NCBI RefSeq assembly: GCF_029919115.1
Contig: NZ_CP123990.1
Coordinates: 4,676,501 to 4,740,500 of the forward strand
Origin: Variovorax paradoxus
GTDB taxonomy: Bacteria > Pseudomonadota > Gammaproteobacteria > Burkholderiales > Burkholderiaceae_C
Length of the DNA: 64,000 nucleotides
Direction: 5' to 3'
Below, piece after piece: positions 18,107 to 27,127 of this stretch (its first letter is position 1; every line of letters starts with the position of its first letter). The notes beneath the pieces were generated by a model that was not told the origin of the DNA, ran no database searches, and was given only the letters and a program-made list of their open reading frames with translations. A program made the position numbers and the translations under genes.

Positions 18107-19120
18107 ATGACTCATTCTCCCTTTTCGCGTTTCTTCGGCTCCCGCCTGCTGCTGGCCGGCGCTGCCCTGTTTGCTGCCGCTGCCTCGCCCACCGCCTTTG
18201 CACAAGCCGAGTGGCCGCAGCAGCCCGTGACACTGATCATGGGCTTTCCGGCCGGCTCCGGCGTGGACGTGGTAGCCCGCGCCATCCAGGAGCCGCTTGC
18301 AAAGCAACTCGGCAAGCCCGTGATCATCGACTACAAGTCGGGCGCGGCCGGCAACATTGCCAGCGAGTACGTGGCCCACGCCAAGCCGGACGGCTACACC
18401 CTCTCCTTTGGCACCGCAGCCACCCACGGCAGCAACGCCGCGCTCTACAAGAAGCTGCCGTTCGACGTGGAGGCCGACTTCGTGCCCGTGGCGCCGGTGC
18501 TCGATGTTTCGAACGTGCTCACCATCAACCCCGACGTGATCAACGCAAAGACATTGAAGGAGTTCGTCGATCTCGTCAAGGCCAACCCCGGCAAGTACAA
18601 CTATGCGTCTACAGGCAACGGCGCCGGCACGCACATGGCGTTTGCCGAATTCAATTCGCGCCTTGGCCTGAACATGGTGCACGTGCCCTACAAGGGCGGG
18701 CCCGAGGCCATCACGTCGGTGGTGCGGGGGGAAACCTGCTGCATCATGAACCAGGTGCAGACCGTGCTGCCGCACTACAAGGCGGGCAAGGTGCGCCTGT
18801 TGGGCGTGACCACGGCCACGCCCGTCGCGGCCGTGAAAGAGGTGCCCACCATCGCCTCGAGCGGCCTTGCAGGCACACAGGGCTTCGACAGCTCCATCTG
18901 GTTCGGCATCTTCGCGCCCAAGGGCACCGACGCGCAGATCGTCAACAAGCTCAACGCCGCGGTAAAGGCGGTGCTGGAGCAGCCCGAAATTCGCGAGCGC
19001 TTCGAAAGCCAGGGCAACACCGTGCGCATCGAAACGCCAGCGCAGTTCAAGAAGACCGTGCACGACAACCGCGTGAAGTGGGCCGAGGTGGCCAAGGCCG
19101 CGAACATCAGCATCGATTGA
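18107..19120 (+). CDS. Bug/TctC-family periplasmic solute-binding protein
   Basis: Protein of 337 aa with a Sec signal peptide cleaved near PTAFAQAE. The mature domain has the family's WPQQPVTLIMGFPAGSGVDV, PVIIDYKSGAAGNIASEYVA and VPYKGGPEAITSVV segments. Bug proteins feed tripartite tricarboxylate transporters or act as orphan sensors, and are greatly expanded in Comamonadaceae and Bordetella. No TctA/TctB membrane genes adjoin it, so it is an orphan receptor here. The ATG at 18107 is preceded by GAGG about 12 bases upstream and gives a clean signal peptide. Confidence 0.9.
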   Translation: MTHSPFSRFFGSRLLLAGAALFAAAASPTAFAQAEWPQQPVTLIMGFPAGSGVDVVARAIQEPLAKQLGKPVIIDYKSGAAGNIASEYVAHAKPDGYTLSFGTAATHGSNAALYKKLPFDVEADFVPVAPVLDVSNVLTINPDVINAKTLKEFVDLVKANPGKYNYASTGNGAGTHMAFAEFNSRLGLNMVHVPYKGGPEAITSVVRGETCCIMNQVQTVLPHYKAGKVRLLGVTTATPVAAVKEVPTIASSGLAGTQGFDSSIWFGIFAPKGTDAQIVNKLNAAVKAVLEQPEIRERFESQGNTVRIETPAQFKKTVHDNRVKWAEVAKAANISID

Positions 19121-19145
19121 TGGCAGGGGCGGGCCTGCCGCGGTG

Positions 19146-19370
19146 CTATTCGAGCAGCGCCCGGTGAACGCGAATCGCCTCGGCCGACACCGGGTTCAAC
19201 GCCCCGCTTCCATCCGCATCCAGGTGCGCGAGCAGTTCCCTGCGCATGCGCGGCTCCCAAAAGCGCTTGAGGTGCAGCGCAAGATCTTGCAAGGCCTCCG
19301 CGCGGTCGGGCATGGCTTCGAAGAAGCTGCCCATCTGGTTCACCATGCGAATCAGCTGGTCTACATGCAT
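19146..19370 (-). CDS. fdsD: NAD-dependent formate dehydrogenase delta subunit
   Basis: Small protein of 74 aa matching FdsD: MHVDQLIRMVNQMGSFFEA, DLALHLKRFWEPRMRRELL, and a short tail. It is the last gene of the fds operon and overlaps the 3' end of fdhD by 10 bases. In related bacteria this subunit is part of, or helps mature, the FdsABG complex. Recognition rests on size, sequence and position. Confidence 0.88.
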   Translation of the reverse strand: MHVDQLIRMVNQMGSFFEAMPDRAEALQDLALHLKRFWEPRMRRELLAHLDADGSGALNPVSAEAIRVHRALLE

Positions 19371-20218
19371 TGCTGAAAACCTCCGGCGTTGGCGGGCGAG
19401 CCGTTCAGCCGCCCCGGATGCGTGTAGATGACCAGGTCGTCGCCGCGCACGAAGCCCGCCAGCGTCAGGCCGGTTTCCTGCGCGACTGCGGTGGCCATCG
19501 AGGTCGACGCCGACACCGCGGCCAGCAGCGGCACCCCGGCCGCAACAGTCTTTTGCACCATCTCGAAACTCGCGCGGCTTGTCACGGCGATGAAGCCTGT
19601 GGAAGCGGCCAACGTGCTCTTGGCAAGCGCACCCACCAGCTTGTCGAGCGCGTTGTGCCGGCCGACGTCTTCACGCACCAGCAGGGCCTCGCCTTCTGCG
19701 GTGCACCAGGCCGCCGCGTGCACTGCGCCCGTCACCTTCTGCAGCACCTGCAGCGATGCAAGCTCCCGCATGCCGCGGGCGACGGCGCTCTTCGATAGCG
19801 AGGGGCCCGGCGGCAAAGCCGGCAGCGTGCGCGCAACATGCGCCAGGCTTTCGGTGCCGCAAAGCCCGCAGCCGGTGCGGCCGGCCATCGAGCGGCGGCG
19901 CTCCTTCAGCCGCGCGAAAGCCGCGCTTGCGACTTCGAGCTTGAGGGTGATGCCCTCGGGCGCGTACTCTTCCTCAATGCCATAGAGTTCATTGCGCCCC
20001 AGCAGGATGCCCTCGCTGAGCGCAAAGCCGAGCGCGAAGTCGGGCAGGTCGGTGGGCGTTGCAAGCATGACCGCGTGCGCAATGCCGTTGAACTCCAGCG
20101 CAACCGGCACCTCCACGGCCACCCAGTCGCGGTTGTCGAAAGCCTGCCGTGCCCGCACGCCGCGCACGGGCAGCAACTCGGCGCCTCCGGGTCGCAGCGG
20201 TATGTCGGCCAGGTTCAT
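19361..20218 (-). CDS. fdhD: Formate dehydrogenase accessory sulfurtransferase FdhD
   Basis: Protein of 285 aa that passes sulfur to the bis-MGD molybdenum cofactor before insertion into formate dehydrogenase. Landmarks are EVPVALEFNGIAHAVMLATP, the redox cysteine loop GRTGCGLCGTESL, and VREDVGRHNALDKLVGA. Its ATG overlaps the fdsA stop (ATGA) and its stop overlaps fdsD, so it is an integral operon gene (called fdsC in some relatives). Confidence 0.94.
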   Translation of the reverse strand: MNLADIPLRPGGAELLPVRGVRARQAFDNRDWVAVEVPVALEFNGIAHAVMLATPTDLPDFALGFALSEGILLGRNELYGIEEEYAPEGITLKLEVASAAFARLKERRRSMAGRTGCGLCGTESLAHVARTLPALPPGPSLSKSAVARGMRELASLQVLQKVTGAVHAAAWCTAEGEALLVREDVGRHNALDKLVGALAKSTLAASTGFIAVTSRASFEMVQKTVAAGVPLLAAVSASTSMATAVAQETGLTLAGFVRGDDLVIYTHPGRLNGSPANAGGFQQCM

Positions 20219-23097
20219 TTGGCCACCGCTGTTTCCGCCGCTTCGCCGAGCCGCTTGTTCAGCAGTTCTTCCTGCAGCGCGTTGAAGCGGCTGTACTCCT
20301 GCTGCCATTCCGAAGGCTGCATCACCGGCATCACCTGCACCGCGGTCACCTTGAATTCGGGGCAGTTGGTGGCCCAGTCGGAGTTGTCTGTGGTGATCAC
20401 GTTGGCGCCCGATTCCGGGAAGTGGAAGGTGGTGTACACCACGCCCGGCTGCACGCGCTCGGTGATGGTGGCCCGCAGCACGGTTTCGCCGGCGCGGCTC
20501 CGTATGCCCACCCAGTCGCCTTCCGCAATGCCGCGGTCCTCCGCGTCGGCCGGATGGATCTCGAGCCGGTCTTCGCTGTGCCACTGGTTGTTCTCGGTGC
20601 GGCGGGTCTGCGCGCCCACGTTGTACTGCGAGAGGATGCGCCCGGTGGTCAATATCAGCGGGTACATGCGCGTGACCTTCTCGTCGGTGGGCACGTACTG
20701 CGTGATGATGAACTTGCCCTTGCCGCGCACGAACTCGTCGATGTGCATGGTCGGCGTGCCTTCGGGCGCGGCATCGTTGCAGGGCCACTGCACGCTGCCC
20801 AGCTTTGCCAGCTTGGCGTAGCTCACCCCCGTGAAGGTGGGCGTGAGCGCGGCGATCTCGTTCATGATTTCTTCCGCGCTCGAATAGTTCATGGGGTAGC
20901 CCAGCGCGTTGGAGAGCAGCTGCGTCACCTCCCAGTCGGCATAGCCCGCCTTGGGCGGCATGACCTTGGTGACGCGCGAGATGCGCCGTTCGGCGTTGGT
21001 GAAGGTGCCGTCTTTCTCCAGGAACGACGCACCCGGCAAGAACACGTGGGCGTACTTGGCCGTCTCGTTCAGGAACAGGTCTTGCACCACGATGCACTCC
21101 ATCGCCATCATGGCCTCGGCCACGTGCTGGGTGTTCGGGTCCGACTGCACCACGTCTTCGCCTTCGCAGTACAGGCCCTTGAAGCTGCCGGTAATGGCGG
21201 CATCGAACATGTTGGGAATGCGCAGGCCCGGCTCGGGCCGCAGCTCCACGCCCCAGGCCGACTCGAAGCTGCCGCGCGCGGTGCTGTCGGACACATGGCG
21301 GTAGCCCGGCAGCTCATGCGGAAACGAGCCCATGTCGCACGAGCCCTGCACGTTGTTCTGGCCGCGCAGCGGGTTCACGCCCACGCCCTCGCGGCCCACG
21401 TTGCCCGTGGCCATGGCCAGGTTGGCAATGCCCATCACCATGGTCGAGCCCTGGCTGTGCTCCGTCACGCCCAGACCGTAGTAGATGGCGGCATTGCGCT
21501 TGCCGTCATGGCCCTGGGCGAACAGCCGCGCCGCGGCGCGCAGGTCGGCGGCCGGCACGCCGGTCACTTCTTCCATGGCCTCGGGCGAGTTGGCTGGGCG
21601 GGCGACAAATTCGCGCCATTCATTGAACGACTTGGGCTCGCAGCGTTCGGCCACGAAGGCTTCGTCGACCAGCCCTTCGGTCACGATCACGTGCGCCATG
21701 GCGCTGATGACCGCCACGTTGGTGCCGGGCTTGAGCTTGAGGTGATAGTCGGCCTTGACGTGCGGCGACCTCACCAGGTCGATGGTGCGCGGATCGACCA
21801 CGATCAGCCGCGCACCGGCGCGCAGGCGCTTTTTCATGCGCGATGCGAACACCGGGTGGCCGTCTGACGGATTGGCGCCGATCACCATGATCACGTCCGA
21901 CTTTTCCACCGACTTGAAGGTCTGCGTGCCGGCCGATTCGCCCATGGTCTGCTTCAACCCATAGCCTGTGGGCGAATGGCACACGCGCGCGCAGGTGTCG
22001 ACGTTGTTGTTGCCGAAGGCCGCGCGCACCAGCTTTTGCACCAGGTAGCCTTCCTCGTTGGTGCAGCGCGACGACACGAGCCCGCCGATGGAGTCGGTGC
22101 CGTACTTGGCCTGGATGCGGCGGAACTCGCTGGCGGCATAGTTGACGGCTTCTTCCCAGCTCACCTCTTGCCACGGGTCGGTGATCTTGCTGCGGATCAT
22201 GGGCTTGAGCACGCGGTCCTTGTGGGTGGCGTAGCCCCAGGCAAAGCGGCCCTTCACGCAGGAGTGGCCTTCGTTGGCTTTGCCGTCCTTCCACGGCACC
22301 ATGCGCACCACTTCATTGCCCTTCATCTCGGCCTTGAAGCCGCAGCCCACGCCGCAGTAGGCGCAGGTGGTAATGGCGCTGTGCTCGGCCTGGCCCAGCC
22401 AGATGACCGACTTTTCTTGCAGCGTGGCGGTGGGGCAGGCCTGCACGCAGGCGCCGCAGCTCACGCATTCGGATTCCATGAAGGGCTGGTCCTGGCCCGG
22501 CGATACGCGCGACTCGAAGCCGCGCCCGCTGATGGTGAGCGCGAAGGTGCCCTGCGTTTCTTCGCAGGCACGCACGCAGCGGTTGCACACGATGCACTTG
22601 GACGGATCGTAGGTGAAATAGGGGTTGGACTCGTCCTTGGCGCTCTTCAGGTGGTTGGCGCCGTCATACCCGTAGCGCACGTTGCGCAGCCCGGTCACGC
22701 CGGCCATGTCCTGCAGTTCGCAGTCGCCGTTGGCCGCGCAGGTAAGGCAGTCGAGCGGATGGTCGGAGATGTACAGCTCCATCACGCCCTTGCGCAGCTC
22801 CTGCAGCCTGGGGCTTTGCGTGCGCACCTTCATGCCGGCCTCTGCCGGCGTGGTGCAAGACGCTGGGTAGCCCTTGCGCCCGTCGATCTCCACCAGGCAC
22901 AGCCGGCACGAGCCGAAGGGCTCCAGGCTGTCGGTGGCGCACAGCTTGGGCACCTGCACGCCCGCGTCCACCGCGGCGCGCATCAGCGAAGTGCCCTTGG
23001 CCACCGTCACCGGCATGCCGTCGATTTCGAGCGTGACTTCTTCGGTGGACTCGCGCCTGGGCGTGCCGTAGTCGATGTCTTGCGATGGGTTCAGCAT
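20215..23097 (-). CDS. fdsA: NAD-dependent formate dehydrogenase, molybdenum catalytic subunit alpha
   Basis: Protein of 960 aa that oxidises formate to CO2. In order: an N-terminal [2Fe-2S] domain with Cys near 53, 64, 67 and 81; a His-Cys/NuoG-like segment with CLTCAANGDC; ferredoxin-like CIVCNRCVRAC and CVSCGACVQAC; a further cluster at CAYCGVGC; and the bis-MGD domain. The Mo ligand is a cysteine, about Cys373 in RVCHSPTGYG, not selenocysteine, and the next Lys-containing GLKQTMG fits. The tail has the molydopterin-binding RTRRTENN-type region. An AGGAG ribosome site precedes the ATG. It works with FdsB and FdsG to reduce NAD+. Confidence 0.96.
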   Translation of the reverse strand: MLNPSQDIDYGTPRRESTEEVTLEIDGMPVTVAKGTSLMRAAVDAGVQVPKLCATDSLEPFGSCRLCLVEIDGRKGYPASCTTPAEAGMKVRTQSPRLQELRKGVMELYISDHPLDCLTCAANGDCELQDMAGVTGLRNVRYGYDGANHLKSAKDESNPYFTYDPSKCIVCNRCVRACEETQGTFALTISGRGFESRVSPGQDQPFMESECVSCGACVQACPTATLQEKSVIWLGQAEHSAITTCAYCGVGCGFKAEMKGNEVVRMVPWKDGKANEGHSCVKGRFAWGYATHKDRVLKPMIRSKITDPWQEVSWEEAVNYAASEFRRIQAKYGTDSIGGLVSSRCTNEEGYLVQKLVRAAFGNNNVDTCARVCHSPTGYGLKQTMGESAGTQTFKSVEKSDVIMVIGANPSDGHPVFASRMKKRLRAGARLIVVDPRTIDLVRSPHVKADYHLKLKPGTNVAVISAMAHVIVTEGLVDEAFVAERCEPKSFNEWREFVARPANSPEAMEEVTGVPAADLRAAARLFAQGHDGKRNAAIYYGLGVTEHSQGSTMVMGIANLAMATGNVGREGVGVNPLRGQNNVQGSCDMGSFPHELPGYRHVSDSTARGSFESAWGVELRPEPGLRIPNMFDAAITGSFKGLYCEGEDVVQSDPNTQHVAEAMMAMECIVVQDLFLNETAKYAHVFLPGASFLEKDGTFTNAERRISRVTKVMPPKAGYADWEVTQLLSNALGYPMNYSSAEEIMNEIAALTPTFTGVSYAKLAKLGSVQWPCNDAAPEGTPTMHIDEFVRGKGKFIITQYVPTDEKVTRMYPLILTTGRILSQYNVGAQTRRTENNQWHSEDRLEIHPADAEDRGIAEGDWVGIRSRAGETVLRATITERVQPGVVYTTFHFPESGANVITTDNSDWATNCPEFKVTAVQVMPVMQPSEWQQEYSRFNALQEELLNKRLGEAAETAVAK

Positions 23098-23125
23098 GGG
23101 ATGTGTCTCCTGTTCGTCTCGTCGG

Positions 23126-24682
23126 TCATGCCGCGGCGCGGTCGGGGGCTTCGATGCCGAAGTCCTCCGGGTAGTGATTGATGGCCGACAGCACCGGGTA
23201 GGGCGTCATGCCGCCCATGGCGCAGAGCGAGCCGTGCAGCATGGTGTCGCACAGGTCGCGCAGCAAAATGACCTGCTGCGGCCGGTTCTGGTTGCTCGTG
23301 ATCTTGTCGATCACTTCCACACCGCGCGTGGAGCCGATGCGGCACGGCGTGCATTTGCCGCACGATTCGATGGCGCAGAACTCCATGGCGTAGCGGGCCA
23401 GCTGCGACATGTCGGCCGTGTCGTCGTGCACCACGATGCCGCCATGGCCCACCACCGCGCCTACGGCGGCATAGGCCTCGTAGTCGAGCGGCAGGTCCCA
23501 TTGCGATTCGGGCACGTAGGCGCCCAGCGGCCCGCCGACCTGCACCGCCTTGATCGGCCGGCCGCTCGCGCTGCCGCCGCCAAAGTCGTACAGGAGCTCG
23601 CGCAGCGTGAGGCCGAACGCCTTTTCGACGAGGCCCCCGTGCCGGATGTTTCCGGCCAGCTGAAACGGCAGCGTGCCGCGCGAGCGGCCCACACCGTAGT
23701 GCTTGTAGAAGTCGGCCCCGCGCGCCAGGATGAGGGGAACCGACGCCAGCGTGATCACGTTGTTGATGACCGTGGGCTGGCCGAAAAGCCCCTGCAATGC
23801 CGGCAGCGGCGGCTTGGCGCGCACGATGCCGCGGCGGCCTTCCAGGCTTTCGAGCAGCGCGGTTTCTTCGCCGCACACGTAGGCACCCGCGGCCTTGCGC
23901 ACGATCAAGCGAAAGCTGCGGCCCGAGCCCAGGATGTCGTCGCCCAGAAAACCCGCCTGCTCCGCATTGCGGATGGCCTCGTTCAGCGTGGCAATGGCAT
24001 GCGGGTATTCCGACCGCACGTAGATGTAGCCCTCGGTCGCGCCCGTCGCGATGCCCGCAATGGCCATGCCTTCGACCAGCATGAGCGGATCGCCTTCCAT
24101 CGTCATGCGGTCCGAGAAGGTGCCCGAGTCGCCTTCGTCCGCATTGCAGACGATGTACTTCTGGCGCGCCTGCGCGGCCAGCACCGTCTTCCACTTGATG
24201 CCGGCCGGAAAGGCGGCGCCGCCGCGGCCGCGCAATCCGGAGTCGAGCACTTGCTGCACGATATCCGTCGGCGCCATCGCCAGCGACCGGCGCAGCCCCG
24301 CAAAGCCTTCGTGCGCCTCGTAATCGGCCACCGATACCGGGTCGGTCACGCCCATGCGGGCAAAGGTCAGGCGTTCCTGCTTCTTCAGGTAGGCAATCTC
24401 TTCCGTCAGGCCTTGGTTCAGCGCATGCGCGCCGCCGCCAAGAAAACCTGCGTCGAACAGGCCGGCCACGTCGGCGCGCGTGACCGGGCCATAGGCGACG
24501 CGGCCTTGCGGTGTTTGCACTTCGACCAGTGTTTCGAGCCAGAAGAGGCCGCGCGAGCCGTTGCGCACAATGCGCACCGGCAGGTTGCGCGCAAGCGCTT
24601 CGGCTGCAATCTGCCGGGCCACGCGGTCGGCGCCCACCGCCAATGCGGCGGAGTCGCGGGGAACATAAACGGTGGTGGTCAT
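23126..24682 (-). CDS. fdsB: NAD-dependent formate dehydrogenase, FMN/NADH-binding subunit beta
   Basis: Protein of 518 aa homologous to the 51-kDa NuoF subunit. An N-terminal thioredoxin-like extension (to ~100) is followed by the FMN/NAD site LRGRGGAAFPAGIKW, NADEGDSGTFSDR, AYVCGEETALLESLEG, and the C-terminal [4Fe-4S] motif ESCGKCTPCRIG. It transfers electrons from FdsA to NAD+. The ATG at 24682 overlaps the fdsG stop by four bases. The longer open frame upstream overlaps fdsG and is not used. Confidence 0.95.
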   Translation of the reverse strand: MTTTVYVPRDSAALAVGADRVARQIAAEALARNLPVRIVRNGSRGLFWLETLVEVQTPQGRVAYGPVTRADVAGLFDAGFLGGGAHALNQGLTEEIAYLKKQERLTFARMGVTDPVSVADYEAHEGFAGLRRSLAMAPTDIVQQVLDSGLRGRGGAAFPAGIKWKTVLAAQARQKYIVCNADEGDSGTFSDRMTMEGDPLMLVEGMAIAGIATGATEGYIYVRSEYPHAIATLNEAIRNAEQAGFLGDDILGSGRSFRLIVRKAAGAYVCGEETALLESLEGRRGIVRAKPPLPALQGLFGQPTVINNVITLASVPLILARGADFYKHYGVGRSRGTLPFQLAGNIRHGGLVEKAFGLTLRELLYDFGGGSASGRPIKAVQVGGPLGAYVPESQWDLPLDYEAYAAVGAVVGHGGIVVHDDTADMSQLARYAMEFCAIESCGKCTPCRIGSTRGVEVIDKITSNQNRPQQVILLRDLCDTMLHGSLCAMGGMTPYPVLSAINHYPEDFGIEAPDRAAA

Positions 24683-25161
24683 GAGGCTTGCCGCGCTTCC
24701 TCGACGATTTCGTCGAACAGCGCCGGCGTGATGCGGGCGTGCACTTCGTCGTTGATTGCAATGGACGGCGACGAGGCGCACAGGCCAAGGCAGAACACCG
24801 GCTCCAGCGAGTACTGGCCGTCGGCCGAGGTGCCATGCACGCCGCAGCCCAGCCGTTGCTCGGCATGCGCCAGCAGCGCGTCCGCACCCATGGCCTTGCA
24901 GGCTTCGGCCCGGCAGACCTGCACCAGCAGCCGGCCCGCCGGCGCAGAGCGAAAGTGGTGGTAGTAGCTGACCACGCCATGCACCTCGGCGCGCGACAGG
25001 TTGAACTGCTCGGCCACGAGCGGCACCGCATCGGGCGGCACGTAGCCCAGCGCGTCTTGTATGCCGTGCAGCGCGGGCAGCAGCCCGCCGGGCACGTCCT
25101 TGTGCGCGGCGGCAATGGATGCCGCGATGCCCGGTTCTGCCGTATGTGTTGTCTCTGTCAT
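24679..25161 (-). CDS. fdsG: NAD-dependent formate dehydrogenase gamma subunit
   Basis: Protein of 160 aa resembling the 24-kDa NuoE subunit, with one [2Fe-2S] cluster: the four ligands lie in QVCRAEACKAMG and VFCLGLCASSP. GVVSYYHHFRSAP is characteristic of NuoE/FdsG. It is the first gene of the operon; the upstream region is shared with the divergent regulator. The ATG at 25161 is preceded by AGGAG about 11 bases away. Confidence 0.94.
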   Translation of the reverse strand: MTETTHTAEPGIAASIAAAHKDVPGGLLPALHGIQDALGYVPPDAVPLVAEQFNLSRAEVHGVVSYYHHFRSAPAGRLLVQVCRAEACKAMGADALLAHAEQRLGCGVHGTSADGQYSLEPVFCLGLCASSPSIAINDEVHARITPALFDEIVEEARQAS

Positions 25162-25190
25162 ATGCTTTCAATCTCCTAATTTCGGAGTTG

Positions 25191-25218
25191 CCATACCCGT
25201 GGTTGCGCGAGTGTATGG
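25191..25218. promoter_or_regulatory. Inverted repeat in the fdsG/regulator divergent region
   Basis: CCATAC, 16 bases, then GTATGG form a perfect 6+6 inverted repeat in the 123-bp region between fdsG and the divergent regulator. This is where an autoregulating activator of the fds operon would be expected to bind. No binding data; the assignment is inferred from symmetry and place only. Confidence 0.35.
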
Positions 25219-25284
25219 AGCAGCATCAAGTGCCACAATATGAGGCGACCAGCCCATTAAATATGCTTCGAAAAGCCTAAAGCC

Positions 25285-26382
25285 ATGCATGAAGTGCACA
25301 TCAAGCCGCAATGGACCATCCGCCAGCCCGACGGCGCAACCCTGGCGCCGCGGGTGATCGAGCTGCTGGTGAAGGTGCTGGAGCACGGCAGCCTCTCAAG
25401 TGCCTGCACGGAGGCCGGTGTGTCCTACCGGCACGCGTGGGAGCTCATCCGCCAGGGCGAAGCCATGTTTGGCCAGCCGCTCGTGGCCATGCAGCGGGGC
25501 AAGGGTTCCAGCCTTACGCCGCTTGGCGAAAAGCTGGTGTGGGCAGACCGGCGCATTACCGCGCGCCTTTCGCCCCTGCTCGATTCGCTGGCCTCCGAAC
25601 TGGGCGCTGAAATAGAAAAGCTGATTCCCACTGCGCCCAACTTGCTGCGCATTCATGCGAGCCACGGCTTTGCCATCGAGGCATTGCACGGCTTCCTGGC
25701 CGCGGCGCAGGTTCCGGGCGATTTGCGCTACTGCGGCAGCGAAGAGGCTGTGGCCTCGCTGCATCACGGCAGTTGCGACGTGGCGGGCTTTCATGTGCCG
25801 CTTGGCGCGTTCGAGGCCGAAGCCGTCACTCACTACGGCGCCTGGCTCAACGCCGACACGCAGAAGGTCATCGGCATGGCGACGCGCCACCAGGGCCTGA
25901 TGGTGGCGCCCGGCAACCCGAAAAAGATCTACTCGCTGGCCGACCTCGCGCGTCCCGATGTGCGCTTCATCAACCGGCAGGCGGGTTCAGGCACGCGCTA
26001 CCTGTTCGATCTCCAGTTGCGCGAGCAGGGCATTGCACCCGAGTCGATCAAGGGCTACGAGCAATGCGAGTTCACGCACGCGGCGGTGGCGGCCTTCGTG
26101 GCCAGCGGCATGGCCGACGCGGGCTACGGCGTGGAAACGCCGGCGCGGCAGTTCAAGCTGGACTTCATCTCCAACCAGGTGGAGCGCTACTTTCTGCTGT
26201 GCGATGAACGCTCGCTCGCGGCGCCCATCGTGCAGCGCATGCTCGACATTCTGCGCAGCGATGCCTATCAACAAGCGGTAAACCGGCTGCCGGGCTACCA
26301 GGCGGTGAACTGCGGCCAAGTGCTGTCGCTGGCGGAGGCGTTCAGCTCCCTGGGTCCGCCGCGCGAAAAACCCGCCCGGTAA
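25285..26382 (+). CDS. ModE/LysR-type regulator with periplasmic-binding-like effector domain
   Basis: Protein of 365 aa. Residues ~20-100 are a ModE/LysR-like winged helix (LLVKVLEHGSLSSACTEAGV, YRHAWELIRQGEAMFGQPLV, GSSLTPLGEKLVWADRRI). Residues ~120-345 form a substrate-binding-protein-like domain of the type often paired with it (HASHGFAIEALHGFLAA, RFINRQAGSGTRYLFD). Divergent orientation strongly suggests control of the fds formate dehydrogenase operon, perhaps in response to formate or molybdate. Its last 41 bases overlap the end of the convergent downstream gene. Confidence 0.87.
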   Translation: MHEVHIKPQWTIRQPDGATLAPRVIELLVKVLEHGSLSSACTEAGVSYRHAWELIRQGEAMFGQPLVAMQRGKGSSLTPLGEKLVWADRRITARLSPLLDSLASELGAEIEKLIPTAPNLLRIHASHGFAIEALHGFLAAAQVPGDLRYCGSEEAVASLHHGSCDVAGFHVPLGAFEAEAVTHYGAWLNADTQKVIGMATRHQGLMVAPGNPKKIYSLADLARPDVRFINRQAGSGTRYLFDLQLREQGIAPESIKGYEQCEFTHAAVAAFVASGMADAGYGVETPARQFKLDFISNQVERYFLLCDERSLAAPIVQRMLDILRSDAYQQAVNRLPGYQAVNCGQVLSLAEAFSSLGPPREKPAR

Positions 26383-27106
26383 CCTGCACTCGCGCGCCCA
26401 GCGCCTCGAAGCGGCGCACAAGCTCATCCTTCCAGCTCTCGCTGATGTTGTCGTCCAGCAGCTTCAACGGCAACTGGTGCTTGAGCTTCAGCAGGTTGGC
26501 ACCTGCCAACTGGCTGTAGCTGGCATGCGCCTTGAGCGCGGTGAGTACCTTCAGCGGCTGGTCGCCCAGATCCGTGAGGTGGACCGTATAGAAGACCGTC
26601 GGCGAAACGCCCGTCGCAGGTGGTGGTGTGTACACCTCGATGCGCTCCATCAGCATTTGCAGGCTCGGGTAGAGCGGCTGCGGTGACCAGTGGCCTTGGC
26701 CATGCCAGTCCCACAGCACCGGCACCTCCGGCCGGCTGATGTCGCCGATCAGCGGGTCGCCGCCCGCGTTTTGCAGAACCACCCAATGCGGCTGCCAGTC
26801 GCCCGTGTCCGCGGCGTCGCTCCACACCAGATGCCCGGGCGTGCTTGCCTGCTGATCCAGGATGAAGCGATAGCCTTCCATTTCCGCCAGCAGGCCGGGC
26901 ACATCGACCGCGCCCGAGCCGGTAAGCACCTCGCCGTCACCGTCGCGCCATTCAGCCTCCTCCAGCATGAGAGTCTGCGCTTCCATGCGGCGGCACCAGG
27001 CAAACCACTCTTGAATCGGCGGGGGCAGGGGAGGCAGGTTGAACCGGGCCGCCAACGAGGCTTGTACGGCTGCCCGGCTGGGCCAGTTGTCGCGTGTCAG
27101 TGCCAT
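26342..27106 (-). CDS. SMI1/KNR4-like protein with C-terminal L7/L12-CTD-like domain
   Basis: Protein of 254 aa. Residues ~20-160 have the feel of a SMI1/KNR4 fold (LPPPIQEWFAWCRR, ... WVVLQNAGGDPLIGDISR, ... LYPSLQMLMERIE), a fold common in immunity and regulatory proteins. Residues ~170-245 resemble the ribosomal L7/L12 C-terminal domain: FYTVHLTDLGDQPLKVLTAL, ANLLKLKHQLPLKLLDD, ELVRRFEALGARVQV. Both assignments are by eye. It is convergent with, and overlaps by 41 bp, the regulator gene at its 3' end. Confidence 0.6.
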   Translation of the reverse strand: MALTRDNWPSRAAVQASLAARFNLPPLPPPIQEWFAWCRRMEAQTLMLEEAEWRDGDGEVLTGSGAVDVPGLLAEMEGYRFILDQQASTPGHLVWSDAADTGDWQPHWVVLQNAGGDPLIGDISRPEVPVLWDWHGQGHWSPQPLYPSLQMLMERIEVYTPPPATGVSPTVFYTVHLTDLGDQPLKVLTALKAHASYSQLAGANLLKLKHQLPLKLLDDNISESWKDELVRRFEALGARVQVTGRVFRAADPGS

Positions 27107-27127
27107 TGAATGTTCGGGGTGCGGGGA

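Noticed and set aside
25219..25250. Possible sigma-54 site (TGGCAC...) upstream of fdsG on the minus strand
   Set aside because: The GG and GC elements are not ten bases apart, so the -24/-12 spacing fails.
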